Numbered from the stretch's first letter, positions 8,522 to 19,444 are shown. The stretch: DNA of 64,000 bases from Nocardia crassostreae (GCF_001613405.1 NZ_BDCH01000025.1:1-64000); one strand, 5' to 3'. Numbers and translations: made by a program. Notes: generated by a model from the sequence alone, not told the origin.

Positions 8522-10898
8522 ATATCCCTGGTCTGGTCGGCGGTAGCTGAGGCGGGTGTATCGCCCCCGCGTCGAGTTGGTTCGGTGTCGGCGGGCAGAG
8601 CGGAATCCGACGGCCGGGCCGATCCGCCCCGGCCGTCCGAAGCGGCGGTCGCGCCGGTTTCGGCCGCATCGGTTCTGGCCGCACCCGGCTGAGCCGCACC
8701 CAGCTGAGCTGCGTCGGGCTCGACAGGATTTGTCTCGGTCACACCGGTCTCAGCCGCGCCGGACTCGGTCACGCCGGACTCGGCCGCGCCGGACTCGGCC
8801 GCGCCGGACTCGGCCGCGCCGGACTCGGCAGTGTCGGACTCGGCGGCGGCAGGCGTGGCGGACTCACCCGGTGCGGGGTCGGTGATCACGCGGGCGAGCA
8901 CCTGGTCCAGGCGCACCTGTGTGCCGGGCGGGACGAGTAGTTTGACTCGACCGGCGACCGGGGCGGTCAGGGTGTGTTCCATCTTCATGGCTTCCACCAC
9001 GACGATCGGTGCGCCCGCGGACACCTCGTCGCCGGTTGCCGCCAGTAGGGCTATCACCGAACCCGGCATGGGGCTGGTGATTTCGGCATCGCCGGAGTGA
9101 TCCGCGACAGTGCGCACATCAGCTTCGGCGACTTCGCGCAACAGGGCGACGCCTGTGGCATCGGCGATCCAGACCTGGCCGTCGTGCTCGGCAATGCGGA
9201 CACGGGTGCGCAGGCCGTCGACGGTCAGGGTGAGGTGGCCCAAACTCAGGCCCGCGCCGAGTGTGGTGCTGTCGAATCGCGCTGTCAGCGTGTGCTTCTC
9301 GCCGGACTCCAGCCACGCCTCGGCGTGCTCGGGCGTGCCGGTGAGGTAGACGTGTTCGGTGCGGTCGCCGCCGATCAGGCGCAGGACGGTCGGCGCGTGC
9401 GCTCCGATTCGCCAGCCGGTGGGAATCGCCCACGGGTCGGCGGGGGTCTGCGGCCAGCGGCGCAGCCACAGATACGCTGCGGCGGCCAGGAATTGGGTGT
9501 CGCGGACCGGTTCGGCGTGAAAGTCCACCACACGACGATCGAGCAGGCCGGTATCCAGCTGTCCGGCGCGGACATCCGGGTCGGCAAGCAGGAAGCGCAG
9601 GAAATCGGTATTGGTGCGGAGGCCCAGGATCTGCGTATCTCGCAGTGCGGCATCGAGTGTGGCGATCGCGGTGGCACGGTCGGGCGCATGGGCGATGACC
9701 TTGGACAGCATCGGGTCGTAATCGCTGCCGACGACGGTCCCGGCGCGCAGGCCGGAATCCACGCGGATGCCCTTGCCTTCCGGCTCCGAGAGCGCGAGCA
9801 CGGTGCCGCCGGTCGGGAGGAAGTCGCGGCTGGGGTCCTCGGCGTACACGCGGGCTTCGATGGCATGGCCGGTGAGGCGGATATCGTCCTGGCTCACTGA
9901 CAGTTTCTGACCAGCGGCGATGCGCACCTGGCATTCCACGAGGTCCACGCCGGTGACGAGTTCGGTCACCGGGTGCTCGACCTGGAGGCGGGTGTTCATC
10001 TCCATGAAGAAGAACTCGTCGGGTTTGTCGGCGGAGACGATGAATTCGACGGTGCCCGCACCCATGTAGTCCACGCTGCGCGCGGTATTGCAGGCGGCCG
10101 CGCCGATCCTGGCGCGGGTCTGGGCATCCAACAGCGGCGAGGGTGCTTCCTCGATCACCTTCTGGTGGCGACGCTGCAGACTGCATTCACGCTCACCCAG
10201 ATGCAGGACCTGGCCGGAGCCGTCGGCGAGGATCTGCACCTCGATATGCCGGGGGCGACTGACGAAGCGCTCCAGGAACAGGGTGTCGTCACCGAAGGCG
10301 GCGGCCGCCTCACGGCGCGCGCTGACCAGGGCGTCGGGTAGCAGTGCGGGATCCTCCACCCGCCGCATGCCCTTGCCGCCGCCACCGGCGGACGGCTTCA
10401 CCAGCACGGGATAGCCGATTTCGGTTGCGGCTTCGATGAGTTCGGCATCGGTCAGACCCGGGCGCGCGATACCGGGTACGACCGGCACGCCGTAGGCCGA
10501 GACCGCGTTCTTGGCGGCGATCTTGTCGCCCATGATCTCGATGGCCCGGGCGGGCGGCCCGAGGAAGACGATGCCCGCCTCGTCGAGGGCCGCCGCGAAG
10601 GCCGAATTCTCCGACAGGAAGCCATATCCCGGATGCACGGCCTGTGCGCCGGAGCGGCGAGCCGCATCGACCACCTTGGCGATATCCAGATAGGACTCGC
10701 GCGCGGGAGCCGGTCCCAACCGAACGGCGGTATCGGCCTCGTGCACATGGCGGGCATCGGCATCGGCATCGCTGTACACCGCGACCGAGCGAATTCCCAT
10801 GGCGCGCAGGGTGCGAATGACGCGGACCGCGATCTCGCCGCGATTGGCGACGAGCACGGTGTCGAAGGCAATGGGGTGCGCTTTGTTCATCATGGCAA

Positions 10899-10902
<4 letters not shown>
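8518..10902 (-). CDS. accA1: Acyl-CoA carboxylase alpha subunit (biotin carboxylase/BCCP; likely methylcrotonyl-CoA carboxylase)
   Basis: This 794-residue biotin-dependent carboxylase alpha chain has a biotin carboxylase N-domain (VLVANRGEIAVRVIRT), ATP-grasp (KPSAGGGGKGMRRV), the EMNTRLQVEHPVTE motif, and a C-terminal BCCP domain with the biotinyl-Lys in EAMKMEHTL (K640, codon 8983-8985). It would form methylcrotonyl-CoA carboxylase with the preceding accD1 product, as AccA1-AccD1 does in M. tuberculosis. The protein continues about 120 residues past the BCCP domain in a low-complexity Ala/Glu/Ser/Gly tail with pentapeptide repeats (AAESG), which is not usual for the family. Three nearby ATGs (10902, 10893, 10890) could start it; the 10902 ATG overlaps accD1 by 4 bp. 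Confidence 0.93.
8731..8850. repeat. Eight tandem 15-bp units in the accA1 3' end
   Basis: Eight consecutive 15-bp units of the type GGACTCGGCCGCGCC run from 8731 to 8850. The three units at 8776-8820 are identical and the outer ones are diverged. On the coding strand they spell AAESG/VTESG pentapeptides. The array keeps frame, so expansion or contraction would only lengthen or shorten the tail. Confidence 0.95.
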
Positions 10903-12485
<1,583 letters not shown>

Positions 12486-12505
12486 AACGCCATCCTGCCC
12501 GCTCG

Positions 12506-12549
12506 GTTAATCACCAATAACTGGAAAATAAGATAATCTTCACTAACTG
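12506..12549. promoter_or_regulatory. AT-rich divergent promoter with palindrome and direct repeats
   Basis: The 94-bp gap between accD1 and the TetR gene is AT-rich in a GC-rich setting. It contains a perfect 11-bp palindrome AAGATAATCTT (12530-12540). This is flanked by near-identical 9-mers CAATAACTG (12515-12523) and CACTAACTG (12541-12549). A separate GTTA-N8-TAAC symmetry spans 12506-12521. These are reasonable operator candidates for the divergent TetR protein controlling both directions. Confidence 0.45.
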
Positions 12550-12579
12550 AGTTGTCCAGGACCGGCGAAAGGAGCCACG

Positions 12580-13173
12580 GTGAGCAGCACCGACACCGTC
12601 ACGCTCACCCGCCGCGAACAGCTCAAGGCGCAACGCAGACAGCAGCTGCTCGACGCCGGAGCCCGCCTGGTAGCCGACCGCGGCTTCCTGAGCATGCGCC
12701 TCGACGATCTGGGCGCGGCCGCAGGCATCAGCGGCCCGGCGGTCTACCGCCACTTCCCCAACAAGGAAGCCCTGCTGGTCGAACTACTGGTCGGCATCAG
12801 CCAGCGCCTCCTTGACGGCGGCAGAGCCGTGGCCGCCCAGGCGCCCAACCCGGCCCAGGCCCTCACCGACCTGATCGACTTCCACCTCGACTTCGCTTTG
12901 GGCGAGCCCGAATTGATCCGTATCCAGGACCGCGACCTGGAGAATCTCCCCGAATCCGCCCGCCGCCAGGTCCGCCGTACCCAGCGCCAGTACGTCGAGA
13001 TCTGGGTCGCGGTCCTACGCGAACTCCACCCGGATCTCCCCGAACCGGCGGCCCGGGTCCAAGCCCACGCCACCTTCGGGCTCATCAACTCGACACCGCA
13101 CAGCGCCCCGGCCGCATCCGCGACTCGCGCGCGACCGGTCCTGCGCCGGATGGCCCTCGCCGCGCTCGGATAA
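12580..13173 (+). CDS. TetR/AcrR-family regulator of the leucine-catabolism operon
   Basis: This 197-residue TetR protein has its helix-turn-helix at about residues 22-70 (MRLDDLGAAAGISGPAVYRH, then FPNKEALL). The C-terminal ligand domain ends with TFGLINSTPHSA, a motif recurrent in actinobacterial TetR repressors next to acyl-CoA operons. The GTG start at 12580 is chosen because GAAAGGAG precedes it. It is divergent from accD1, as the TetR gene Rv2506 is at the equivalent M. tuberculosis locus. Control of accD1-acsA by an acyl-CoA or related ligand is inferred. Confidence 0.87.
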   Translation: MSSTDTVTLTRREQLKAQRRQQLLDAGARLVADRGFLSMRLDDLGAAAGISGPAVYRHFPNKEALLVELLVGISQRLLDGGRAVAAQAPNPAQALTDLIDFHLDFALGEPELIRIQDRDLENLPESARRQVRRTQRQYVEIWVAVLRELHPDLPEPAARVQAHATFGLINSTPHSAPAASATRARPVLRRMALAALG

Positions 13174-13248
13174 GCACCCTCACTTCTATCCGCGGACCGC
13201 CGGTGCCCAGCACCTGACATAACTCGGGTCCACACCCTTTGGCGTTGG

Positions 13249-13308
13249 TTCACACCCTGTATTGGGGCTGAATAAGGGGTGTGAAGCGGGGGGGGGAAGG
13301 GGTGTGAA
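13249..13308. terminator. Repeated arms forming a hairpin between convergent genes
   Basis: TTCACACCCT (13249-13258) can pair with AGGGGTGTGAA at 13274-13284 or with a second identical copy at 13298-13308. A related CCACACCCTTT occurs at 13230-13240. The set lies between the TetR gene and the converging SRPBCC gene, so a bidirectional terminator with alternative stems is likely. Confidence 0.5.
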
Positions 13309-13315
13309 CTGAGGG

Positions 13316-13759
13316 TTAGATGCCTTTGAGTTCGCGTTCGGCGGTGCGGAGGACCAGGTGGATGCCGCCGGTGATTACTGGGAGGAAGGTGCGGGTGGTG
13401 AGGGTGGGGAGGAGGGGGGTGGCCAGTTCGAAGGTGGAGATCCAGTGGACTTTGGTGCCGCCGGGGACTTCTTCGAAGGCTATGGAGCCCTCTTGGTGGC
13501 GTAGTGGGGGGACGGATTTGAGGATTCGGTAGCGCATCAGGGCGGGGGGTGAGTATTCGACGATTTCTTCGGTCAGGCGCATCAGGGGGGTGACTATGAG
13601 GCGGACTGCGCCTGCGCCGTGGCCGGTGGTGTTGCCGGGGCGGACCAGGGTTACGCGGCGGACGAAGGGGACGCGTTGGTAGTTGGTGGCGTCGGTGAGC
13701 CAGTCGAAGACGTCGGGGCGGGGAGCCTGGATGGTGCACTCAACATCGACCGTGCGCAT
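13316..13759 (-). CDS. SRPBCC-family protein
   Basis: This 147-residue protein has the START/Bet v1-like (SRPBCC) fold: an N-terminal strand (MRTVDVECTIQAPRPDVFDW), the TDATNYQRVPFVRRV helix-loop, and a C-terminal long helix (THLVLRTAEREL-like). Such proteins bind hydrophobic ligands or act as cyclases, and the substrate is unknown. It lies 49 bp downstream of the MpaB-family gene on the same strand and may be co-transcribed. No signal peptide is visible. Confidence 0.82.
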   Translation of the reverse strand: MRTVDVECTIQAPRPDVFDWLTDATNYQRVPFVRRVTLVRPGNTTGHGAGAVRLIVTPLMRLTEEIVEYSPPALMRYRILKSVPPLRHQEGSIAFEEVPGGTKVHWISTFELATPLLPTLTTRTFLPVITGGIHLVLRTAERELKGI

Positions 13760-13808
13760 ACCGGCTCCGTTCTGGTCTGGCTCGAACCTTTGGGAAGCCT
13801 ACAGCGGA

Positions 13809-14711
13809 TCAGATGAGGGGCTTGTGCTTTCGGACGCGGCGGCGGACATCGCGCATCATGGCGTGGGTGGGGGCAAAGCGGAGGAAGCGGGGGATGAAGC
13901 GGTTGACGAAACCCACGAAGAGGAACAGGTTTTCGAAGCGGCGTTGGTCGGCGGGGGTCCAGGGGACGCCCATCTGTTCGCGGAAGTGAGGGGCCAGGAA
14001 GCCAGCCGTGAGGAAGCGGAGGAGGCCGCCGAAGACGAGGCGCAGGTACCAGTGGATCATGCGCAGGTGGAGGAGGTCGTCCACGAAGGCGCGGACCTTG
14101 TCGTCGAGAACGGCCTGTTCGGCGGCCAGGTTCCAGTAGACGTCGAAGTCGGCGCGGGTGGGGGGCCACATGTCTTCCGGCACTTGCAGAGTCGTGCCCA
14201 GGGTGGATGAGGTGCGGTAGAACTCCTCGGCCTGATGGGGGCTCATCTTGCCGTGCAGCATCTGGTAGGAATCCTCGAAGCCGATGTACAGGCAGGCCGC
14301 GACCCAGAGCTGGAGATTGCGGTCGAAGGCGTTGCACTTCACCGGGGCGCCGGGTTCCGAGCGCACTTGGCGGTGGGCGACATTCACGGCTTCCCGGAAT
14401 TCCGCCTTCTCCTCGTCGCTGCCGAGTAGCGCGACCGCGAGGTAGGAAGCCGTGGTGCGCAGGCGTTTCCAGGGATGCACCATGAGCGCGCCGGATTCCA
14501 CCTTGCTGTCGGCGACGCCGTGGCCGACGCCGGGGCGGGCCATCTGCATGGCCACATTGGCGGCCGCTCCGGCGAATTGCCAGAAATCCATCGCATCCTG
14601 CACCCGGGGCGGGCGCTTGGTCTGCGAGCGGTGGATGGCGGGGATGTGGATGCGGGTCTGCTCGGTGGTCAACGGGACCGATTCGAAGGGCTGGGCCGCT
14701 GCTGAGGTCAT
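13809..14711 (-). CDS. Oxygenase MpaB-family protein (DUF2236)
   Basis: This protein of 300 residues matches the MpaB/latex-clearing-protein-like DUF2236 family of haem-associated oxygenases: an N-terminal helical region, the DRNLQLWVAACLYIGFEDSY core with candidate haem-facing residues, and MIHWYLRLVFGGLLRFLTAG in the C-terminal half. The ATG at 14711 is preferred over a GTG at 14729 because the ribosome-binding site AAAGGG lies between them. The substrate is unknown. It is divergent from the mce operon. Confidence 0.83.
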   Translation of the reverse strand: MTSAAAQPFESVPLTTEQTRIHIPAIHRSQTKRPPRVQDAMDFWQFAGAAANVAMQMARPGVGHGVADSKVESGALMVHPWKRLRTTASYLAVALLGSDEEKAEFREAVNVAHRQVRSEPGAPVKCNAFDRNLQLWVAACLYIGFEDSYQMLHGKMSPHQAEEFYRTSSTLGTTLQVPEDMWPPTRADFDVYWNLAAEQAVLDDKVRAFVDDLLHLRMIHWYLRLVFGGLLRFLTAGFLAPHFREQMGVPWTPADQRRFENLFLFVGFVNRFIPRFLRFAPTHAMMRDVRRRVRKHKPLI

Positions 14712-14853
14712 GGTTGCCCTTTCACGCACCGATGCGGAATGACTAATAACTTAGAACGCCGGGGGCAGCAGGTCAATGGCCGAATAAACCGGTGGTTCAC
14801 AGCCAACTTCCAGGAATACATGCTGGTCGACTGTCCGGGACACGAGTTTTCCG

Positions 14854-14888
14854 AAAGCGCTTTTCATAGCGAAAATAATCGGTAACAT
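14854..14888 (+). promoter_or_regulatory. Candidate mce operon promoter with AAAGCGCTTT palindrome
   Basis: A perfect 10-bp palindrome AAAGCGCTTT (14854-14863) lies upstream of a -10-like TAACAT (14883-14888). The latter ends only 8 nt before the first ATG (14897), and no Shine-Dalgarno sequence is visible. This spacing would fit a leaderless transcript, common in actinobacteria. The palindrome may be an operator for the divergent MpaB/mce promoters. No transcript data support this. Confidence 0.35.
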
Positions 14889-14896
14889 ACCGCTCC

Positions 14897-15121
14897 ATGC
14901 TGCAACGGCTGGACCGAATACTGAGTTACGAGATGAAGGTGTCGGAGTTTCTCGGCACGCTGATCTTGATCGGCATCCCTTACGGCCTGGTGGGCCTCAT
15001 CTGGACGCTCACGCACACCTCGCACCTGAAACAGCTGCACGGGCTGGACGTGATCATCTCGTTCCTGGGCTCCATCGTCTGCTGGCCGGTGCTCACCTTC
15101 TCGAATGTGTGCATGACGTAA
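14897..15121 (+). CDS. Small membrane protein at the head of the mce operon
   Basis: This 74-residue protein has two hydrophobic segments, about residues 18-40 (LGTLILIGIPYGLVGLIW) and 49-70 (VIISFLGSIVCWPVLTF). I do not recognise a family by name. Its stop overlaps the start of the next small gene (TAATG), and both lead directly into yrbE-A, so a role in assembling or regulating the Mce transporter is plausible but inferred. Confidence 0.6.
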   Translation: MLQRLDRILSYEMKVSEFLGTLILIGIPYGLVGLIWTLTHTSHLKQLHGLDVIISFLGSIVCWPVLTFSNVCMT

Positions 15122-15309
15122 TGATGGCGCTGGTCTGGCTCATCGATCTCCTCGTCCGAGGGGTGCGGGTGCTCGGTGGGCGTACGCAGGTGAATCCCGT
15201 TTTCCGGTTCGGGCTCTGGCTGGCGGTGCTGAGCGCCGTGGCGGCGGGGGTCGCCGTACTGGGCTTTCTGCTGGTGCTGCTGCAGCAGTATCTCGACGAT
15301 ATGGCGTAG
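15121..15309 (+). CDS. Second small membrane protein upstream of yrbE-A
   Basis: This 62-residue protein starts at ATG 15121, one base inside the TAA of the preceding gene. It has a short hydrophobic N-terminus (ALVWLIDLLVRGVRVLGG) and one clear membrane segment (LAVLSAVAAGVAVLGFLLVLL), with a short acidic tail. A GTG start at 15109 is also possible but overlaps the upstream frame more. No family is recognised. It ends 13 bp before the yrbE-A start. Confidence 0.58.
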   Translation: MMALVWLIDLLVRGVRVLGGRTQVNPVFRFGLWLAVLSAVAAGVAVLGFLLVLLQQYLDDMA

Positions 15310-15322
15310 GGGGGGCGACGCC

Positions 15323-16201
15323 TTGACCACCACTTCACCGGCCCGCATGCACAAGGGGCCGCCGGAACCGGCGCACGGTGAGCTCGACAGGATTACCGAA
15401 AGCATTGCGCGACTGTGGAAACGGCATCCACAGCAGTCTCTGGAGACCCTCGGGCGGCAGGTGCTGCTGGGGCGGGAGGCGGTGCGGCAGCTGGTTGTCG
15501 CCATGGCGCGGCGGCGGTTTCCGTATCAGGAGTTCATCAAGCAGTGCGCCTTCATGACCAGTGTGTCGGCGGCGCCGACGGTGCTGGTGGCCATCCCTAT
15601 CGCGGTGGTGGTGTCGATTCAGGTGGGCGCCTTGGTGAATCAGGTCGGCGCGACCACCTTCATCGGCGCGGTGGCCGGACTGGGCATCATCCGCCAGGGT
15701 GCGCCGCTGGTGACCTCGCTCATGATCGCGGGGGCGGTGGGGTCGGCCATCTGCGCCGATCTGGGTTCGCGCACCATTCGCGAGGAGATCGACGCCATGA
15801 TGGTCATGGGCGTGGATCCGGTGCGGCGGCTGGTCGCGCCGCGGCTGCTGGCGGCGGTGCTGGTGAGCATGCTGCTGTGCGGGTTCATCGTGTTCGTCGG
15901 ATTCGCGACGGCCTACCTGTTCAATGTGTACGCCCAGTCGGGGACGCCCGGATCCTTCATCGGCTCGTTCGCGTCCTTCGCGGTGGCCAATGACCTGGTG
16001 ATCGCCCTGATCAAGGCGGCGGTCTTCGGTGCGCTGACCGCGATCATCGCCTGCGATATCGGCCTGCACGCGCACGGCGGACCGGGCGGGGTGGCCAATG
16101 CGGTGAACTCCGCGGTGGTCAGCTCGGCGCTCATGCTGTTCGCCACCAACATCATTCTCACCCAGGTGTACAACACCTTGTTCCCGACGAAGGTGATCTG
16201 A
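15323..16201 (+). CDS. yrbEA: MlaE/YrbE-family permease A of the Mce transporter
   Basis: This 292-residue integral membrane permease of the MlaE family forms the inner-membrane channel of an Mce lipid importer together with YrbE-B and an ATPase (MceG) that is not in this window. Evidence includes several membrane segments and the cytosolic coupling stretch SRTIREEIDAMMVMGVDPVR followed by RLVAPR, the family signature. The start is TTG 15323 behind a G-rich ribosome-binding site, with ATG 15347 as an alternative. Confidence 0.9.
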   Translation: MTTTSPARMHKGPPEPAHGELDRITESIARLWKRHPQQSLETLGRQVLLGREAVRQLVVAMARRRFPYQEFIKQCAFMTSVSAAPTVLVAIPIAVVVSIQVGALVNQVGATTFIGAVAGLGIIRQGAPLVTSLMIAGAVGSAICADLGSRTIREEIDAMMVMGVDPVRRLVAPRLLAAVLVSMLLCGFIVFVGFATAYLFNVYAQSGTPGSFIGSFASFAVANDLVIALIKAAVFGALTAIIACDIGLHAHGGPGGVANAVNSAVVSSALMLFATNIILTQVYNTLFPTKVI

Positions 16202-16202
16202 G

Positions 16203-17066
16203 GTGGGCAGTACCTACACTCCCCCGGCGCTGCGGCCGATCAGGCTCGCGGGCAGCGCGATCGCCGTGCCGTATCAGGCCAATCAGCGGATGGGGCATCA
16301 GGCCGTCACGTTCTTCCAGGCGCTCATCGCGATTCCGTTCGTGATCAAGCACTATCGCAAGGAAGTGCTGCGGCTGACCGCCGATATCGGGTGGGGCAAC
16401 GGCTCGCTCATCGTGGGCGGCGGGACCATCGGCGTGGTCATCGCGCTGTGCGGATTCGCGGGCATCACCGTGGGCATGTAGTCGTTCACGGCCCTGAACC
16501 TGCTGACCATGGGGCCGCTGACCGGCGCCATCTCCGGATTCGCCACCACGCGCGAGCTCGCGCCGATCATCGCCACCCTGGGCTTCGCCATTCAGTCCGG
16601 CTGCCGGTTCACCGCGCAGCTGGGGTCCATGCGCATCTCCGAGGAGATCGACGCGCTGGAATCCATTGCGATCCGGCCGCTTCCGTATCTGGTGAGCACC
16701 CGCATGATCGCCGCGACGGTGACCATCATCCCGCTCTACAGCGTGGGCCTGGCGGTCGCGTATCTGGCGACCAAGCTGTCGGTGCTGATTCTAGGCGGCA
16801 CCACCGCGGGCACCTACGACCACTACTTCTTCCAGTTCCTGCTGGGACCCGACGTGTTCTGGTCGCTGCTCAAAGTCATTGTGTTCGTCATGCTTTCGGC
16901 ATTCATCCAGTGCTACTACGGCTATGTCGCCACCGGTGGCCCGGAGGGCGTCGGAGTGGCTGCGAGGCGCGCCATCAAGATGGTCATCGTCGTCATGGTG
17001 TTCGCCAATCTGTTTCTGACCCTGGCCATCTGGGGTATCGACCCCGGCTTCCGGATCTCCGGGTAG
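16203..17066 (+). pseudogene. yrbEB: MlaE/YrbE-family permease B interrupted by an in-frame TAG
   Basis: One frame of 288 codons from GTG 16203 encodes the second YrbE permease, but codon 93 (16479-16481) is TAG. Before it lies the amphipathic N-terminus and first membrane segment ending GFAGITVGM. After it the frame continues with SFTALNLLTMGPLTGAISGF and the coupling motif ISEEIDALESIAIRPLPYLV. The gene sits between intact yrbE-A and mceA, so a true stop would likely disable the whole transporter. Relatives usually have Glu or Gln here, so one substitution explains it. Translation could restart at ATG 16509 but would lack the first membrane region. Confidence 0.88.
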
Positions 17067-17072
17067 GCGCGC

Positions 17073-18425
17073 ATGATTCTCGATCCGAGTGGCCGCGGAC
17101 CCACGGCCAGGCAACTGACCCTCGCGGGGCTGGCAATGCTCACGGCCGTGGCGCTGCTGCTGTATCTACTGGCCCTGTGCTACACCGGGCGCTTCGAGGA
17201 CAAGGTGGGCGTGGTCGCCGAGCTGACCAGTACCGGCGACGGACTGCCCGAGCGCGCGGATGTGAAATTCCGCGGCATGGTGGTCGGCCGCGTCGAGAGC
17301 GTGCAGGTGGTCGCCAAGGGGGAACGGCAGCGCGCCGAGATCGCGCTGAGACTCACCGTGGCCGACATGATTCCGGCGAGCGTCGCGGCGCGCGTGATCC
17401 CGAACAATATCTTCGGCGTCACCGCCGTCGAATTGGTCGACACCGAGCCGAGCCGGGACACGCTGCGGGCCGGGGACGTCATTCCCGAGGACACCAGCGC
17501 GGCGACCGTGCAATTGCAGACCACCCTCAATGTCCTGCGCAACGTGCTCGACAATATTCAGCCGGAGAAGCTCGGCCGCGTACTGGGAACCCTTGCCGCG
17601 GCATTGGATCCGCAAGCGTGCGTCCCCGGCTCCACCATCGAGCGCCTCGACACCTGGCTGACCGAGGTGCACGCCATCCCCGGCATCGGCAATCTGCTCG
17701 GCGATCTGGGGCAGGCGGCCACCGCGCTGAGCCGGTCCGCACCGGAGCTGGTCGGCATGCTGTCGCGGTCGGTGACCACCGCGCGCACACTGACCGAGCA
17801 GCGGGCGAATCTCATTGCCCTGCTGACCAATGGCGGCACGGCCGTGGACGCGGTGAACTCGCTGTTCGCGCGCAATCCGGATTCCGGCAAGTTCCTGGTG
17901 GCGGGTCTGGACGAGCTGTTCGGCAGTCTCGCCAAGGATCCGCAGGCCATCCCGTACTCGATCGCCAATCTCAATACCGCGCTGCATCGTCTGCAAGGCG
18001 TGTTCACCTTCGGCTCCAGCAGCCAGATGGTGTGGAAGATGGATGTGTCCTTCACGCCGTTCCAGCAGTACACGGCCGCGGATTGCCCCCGCTACGGCGA
18101 GCTGACCGGACCGCGCTGCGGCGGGCCGACGGTGCCGGATGTCGCACCGCCGCAGGAGTACCCGACTTCGCTCATGCCGCAGTGGCTGGGGGCAGCCGGT
18201 CCGGCCCCGGTGCCGAATCTGCCCGCCATACCGGGGCTGCCGGTGATCCCCGGAATCAACGCACCCGCCTCGTACGCCGAAAATGACCAGGCCACAACGC
18301 AACCCGCGGGACTGCGCGGCACCGAAGCCATTGCGGCGGTGGTCGGCGGTAAACCCAATATGGCCCAGGTGCTCTTGCTGGGTCCTGTCCCGACCGGCGG
18401 CTATCTGACGGAGGCCACGGCATGA
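17073..18425 (+). CDS. mceA: MCE family protein A
   Basis: This 450-residue MCE protein has an N-terminal membrane anchor at about residues 16-36 and one MCE domain at about 42-120 (VGVVAELTSTGDGLPERADV, VGRVESVQVV). A long helical region follows, then a Pro-rich C-terminus. MceA-F assemble as the periplasm-spanning hexameric tube that carries lipids to the YrbE permeases. Cysteines in DCPRYGELTGPRCGG near residue 340 may form a disulfide. The start ATG 17073 lies 6 bp after yrbE-B, and the stop overlaps mceB by 4 bp. Confidence 0.92.
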   Translation: MILDPSGRGPTARQLTLAGLAMLTAVALLLYLLALCYTGRFEDKVGVVAELTSTGDGLPERADVKFRGMVVGRVESVQVVAKGERQRAEIALRLTVADMIPASVAARVIPNNIFGVTAVELVDTEPSRDTLRAGDVIPEDTSAATVQLQTTLNVLRNVLDNIQPEKLGRVLGTLAAALDPQACVPGSTIERLDTWLTEVHAIPGIGNLLGDLGQAATALSRSAPELVGMLSRSVTTARTLTEQRANLIALLTNGGTAVDAVNSLFARNPDSGKFLVAGLDELFGSLAKDPQAIPYSIANLNTALHRLQGVFTFGSSSQMVWKMDVSFTPFQQYTAADCPRYGELTGPRCGGPTVPDVAPPQEYPTSLMPQWLGAAGPAPVPNLPAIPGLPVIPGINAPASYAENDQATTQPAGLRGTEAIAAVVGGKPNMAQVLLLGPVPTGGYLTEATA

Positions 18426-19444
18426 AATCGGCGAAATCCCTGGCGGGGTTCAGCCTCTTCGCGGTCATCGCGGTGGTGCTGACCTACACCATCTGGTCGA
18501 CCCTGCAACGTTCGGTACCCGGTGGCACACACGGTTATTCGGCCATGTTCTCCGATGTGCTCGGCCTGCGCATCGGCGATGACGTGCGCATGGCCGGGGT
18601 CCGGGTGGGCCGGGTCGACAAGATCGACTTCACTGCCGACTACCGGGCCCGGGTCGACTTCCGGATCGAGGACGACCAGCATCCGACGACGTCGACCAAG
18701 GCTCTGATCCGCTATCAGAATCTCATCGGCCAGCGCTATATCGCGCTCATGCCGGGCGAGCAGGCCGGGCAGCCGCTCGCGCCCGGTGACCAGATTCCCC
18801 TCGAACGCACCGAGCCGTCCTTCGATGTCTCGGCGCTGCTCTCGGGCTTCGAACCGCTGTTCAGCGTGCTGCAACCCGGTCAGGTCAACTCGCTCTCGGA
18901 GACGCTCGTCCAGGCCCTGCAGGGCAATGGCGTCTCGCTGAGCTCGCTGGTCACCCAGGCCGCGCAGCTGGCCTCGACCTTCGGCCAGCGCGATCAGATC
19001 CTCGGCGATGTGATCGCCAACCTCAGCAGCGTGATCTCCGGCCTGTCCAATCTCAGTTCGGAGCTGGAAACCCTGATCACCCAGGCGCGTTCGCTGACCG
19101 AGGCGCTCTACTCGCAGGGCGAGGCGCTGAAAACCTCGGTCGATCGCGTGGCGACGGCGACGGATTCGCTGGTGAACATTATCGCCGCCGTGATACCCGG
19201 TGTGGCCCAGGCACAGAACGATGCCACCGGCGGCATCGCCCTGCTGCTGCTCAATGGCGCGTCATTGGATCAGGCCGCGGTGGAGCTGCCCGACATCCTG
19301 AATGCCTTGGCGCGATTCAGCTCCTACGGCGCCTACGGCAATGCCTATATCTGCCGACTGGACGTCTCGCTGTGGGGCGTGCTGCTGCCGCCCGGACTCT
19401 TCTCCCAGGTCGGCGGACCGGCTCAATCGGAGGTGCGCCGATGA
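18422..19444 (+). CDS. mceB: MCE family protein B
   Basis: This 340-residue MCE protein has a signal-anchor (SLAGFSLFAVIAVVLTYTIW), the MCE domain at about residues 38-115 (YSAMFSDVLGLRIGDDVRMA, GVRVGRVDKI) and a long coiled helical domain. A C-terminal CRLDVSLWG element is shared by MceB proteins. It overlaps mceA and mceC by ATGA junctions, indicating coupled translation within the operon. Confidence 0.92.
   Translation: MKSAKSLAGFSLFAVIAVVLTYTIWSTLQRSVPGGTHGYSAMFSDVLGLRIGDDVRMAGVRVGRVDKIDFTADYRARVDFRIEDDQHPTTSTKALIRYQNLIGQRYIALMPGEQAGQPLAPGDQIPLERTEPSFDVSALLSGFEPLFSVLQPGQVNSLSETLVQALQGNGVSLSSLVTQAAQLASTFGQRDQILGDVIANLSSVISGLSNLSSELETLITQARSLTEALYSQGEALKTSVDRVATATDSLVNIIAAVIPGVAQAQNDATGGIALLLLNGASLDQAAVELPDILNALARFSSYGAYGNAYICRLDVSLWGVLLPPGLFSQVGGPAQSEVRR

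Noticed and set aside
8731..8850. Short regular repeats as a possible CRISPR array
   Set aside because: Units are contiguous 15-mers without spacers, lie in frame inside accA1, and no cas genes are nearby.
16391..18286. 631-codon plus-strand frame across yrbE-B and mceA
   Set aside because: It overlaps two recognised genes in another frame and translates to Arg/Gly/His-rich sequence with no family similarity.
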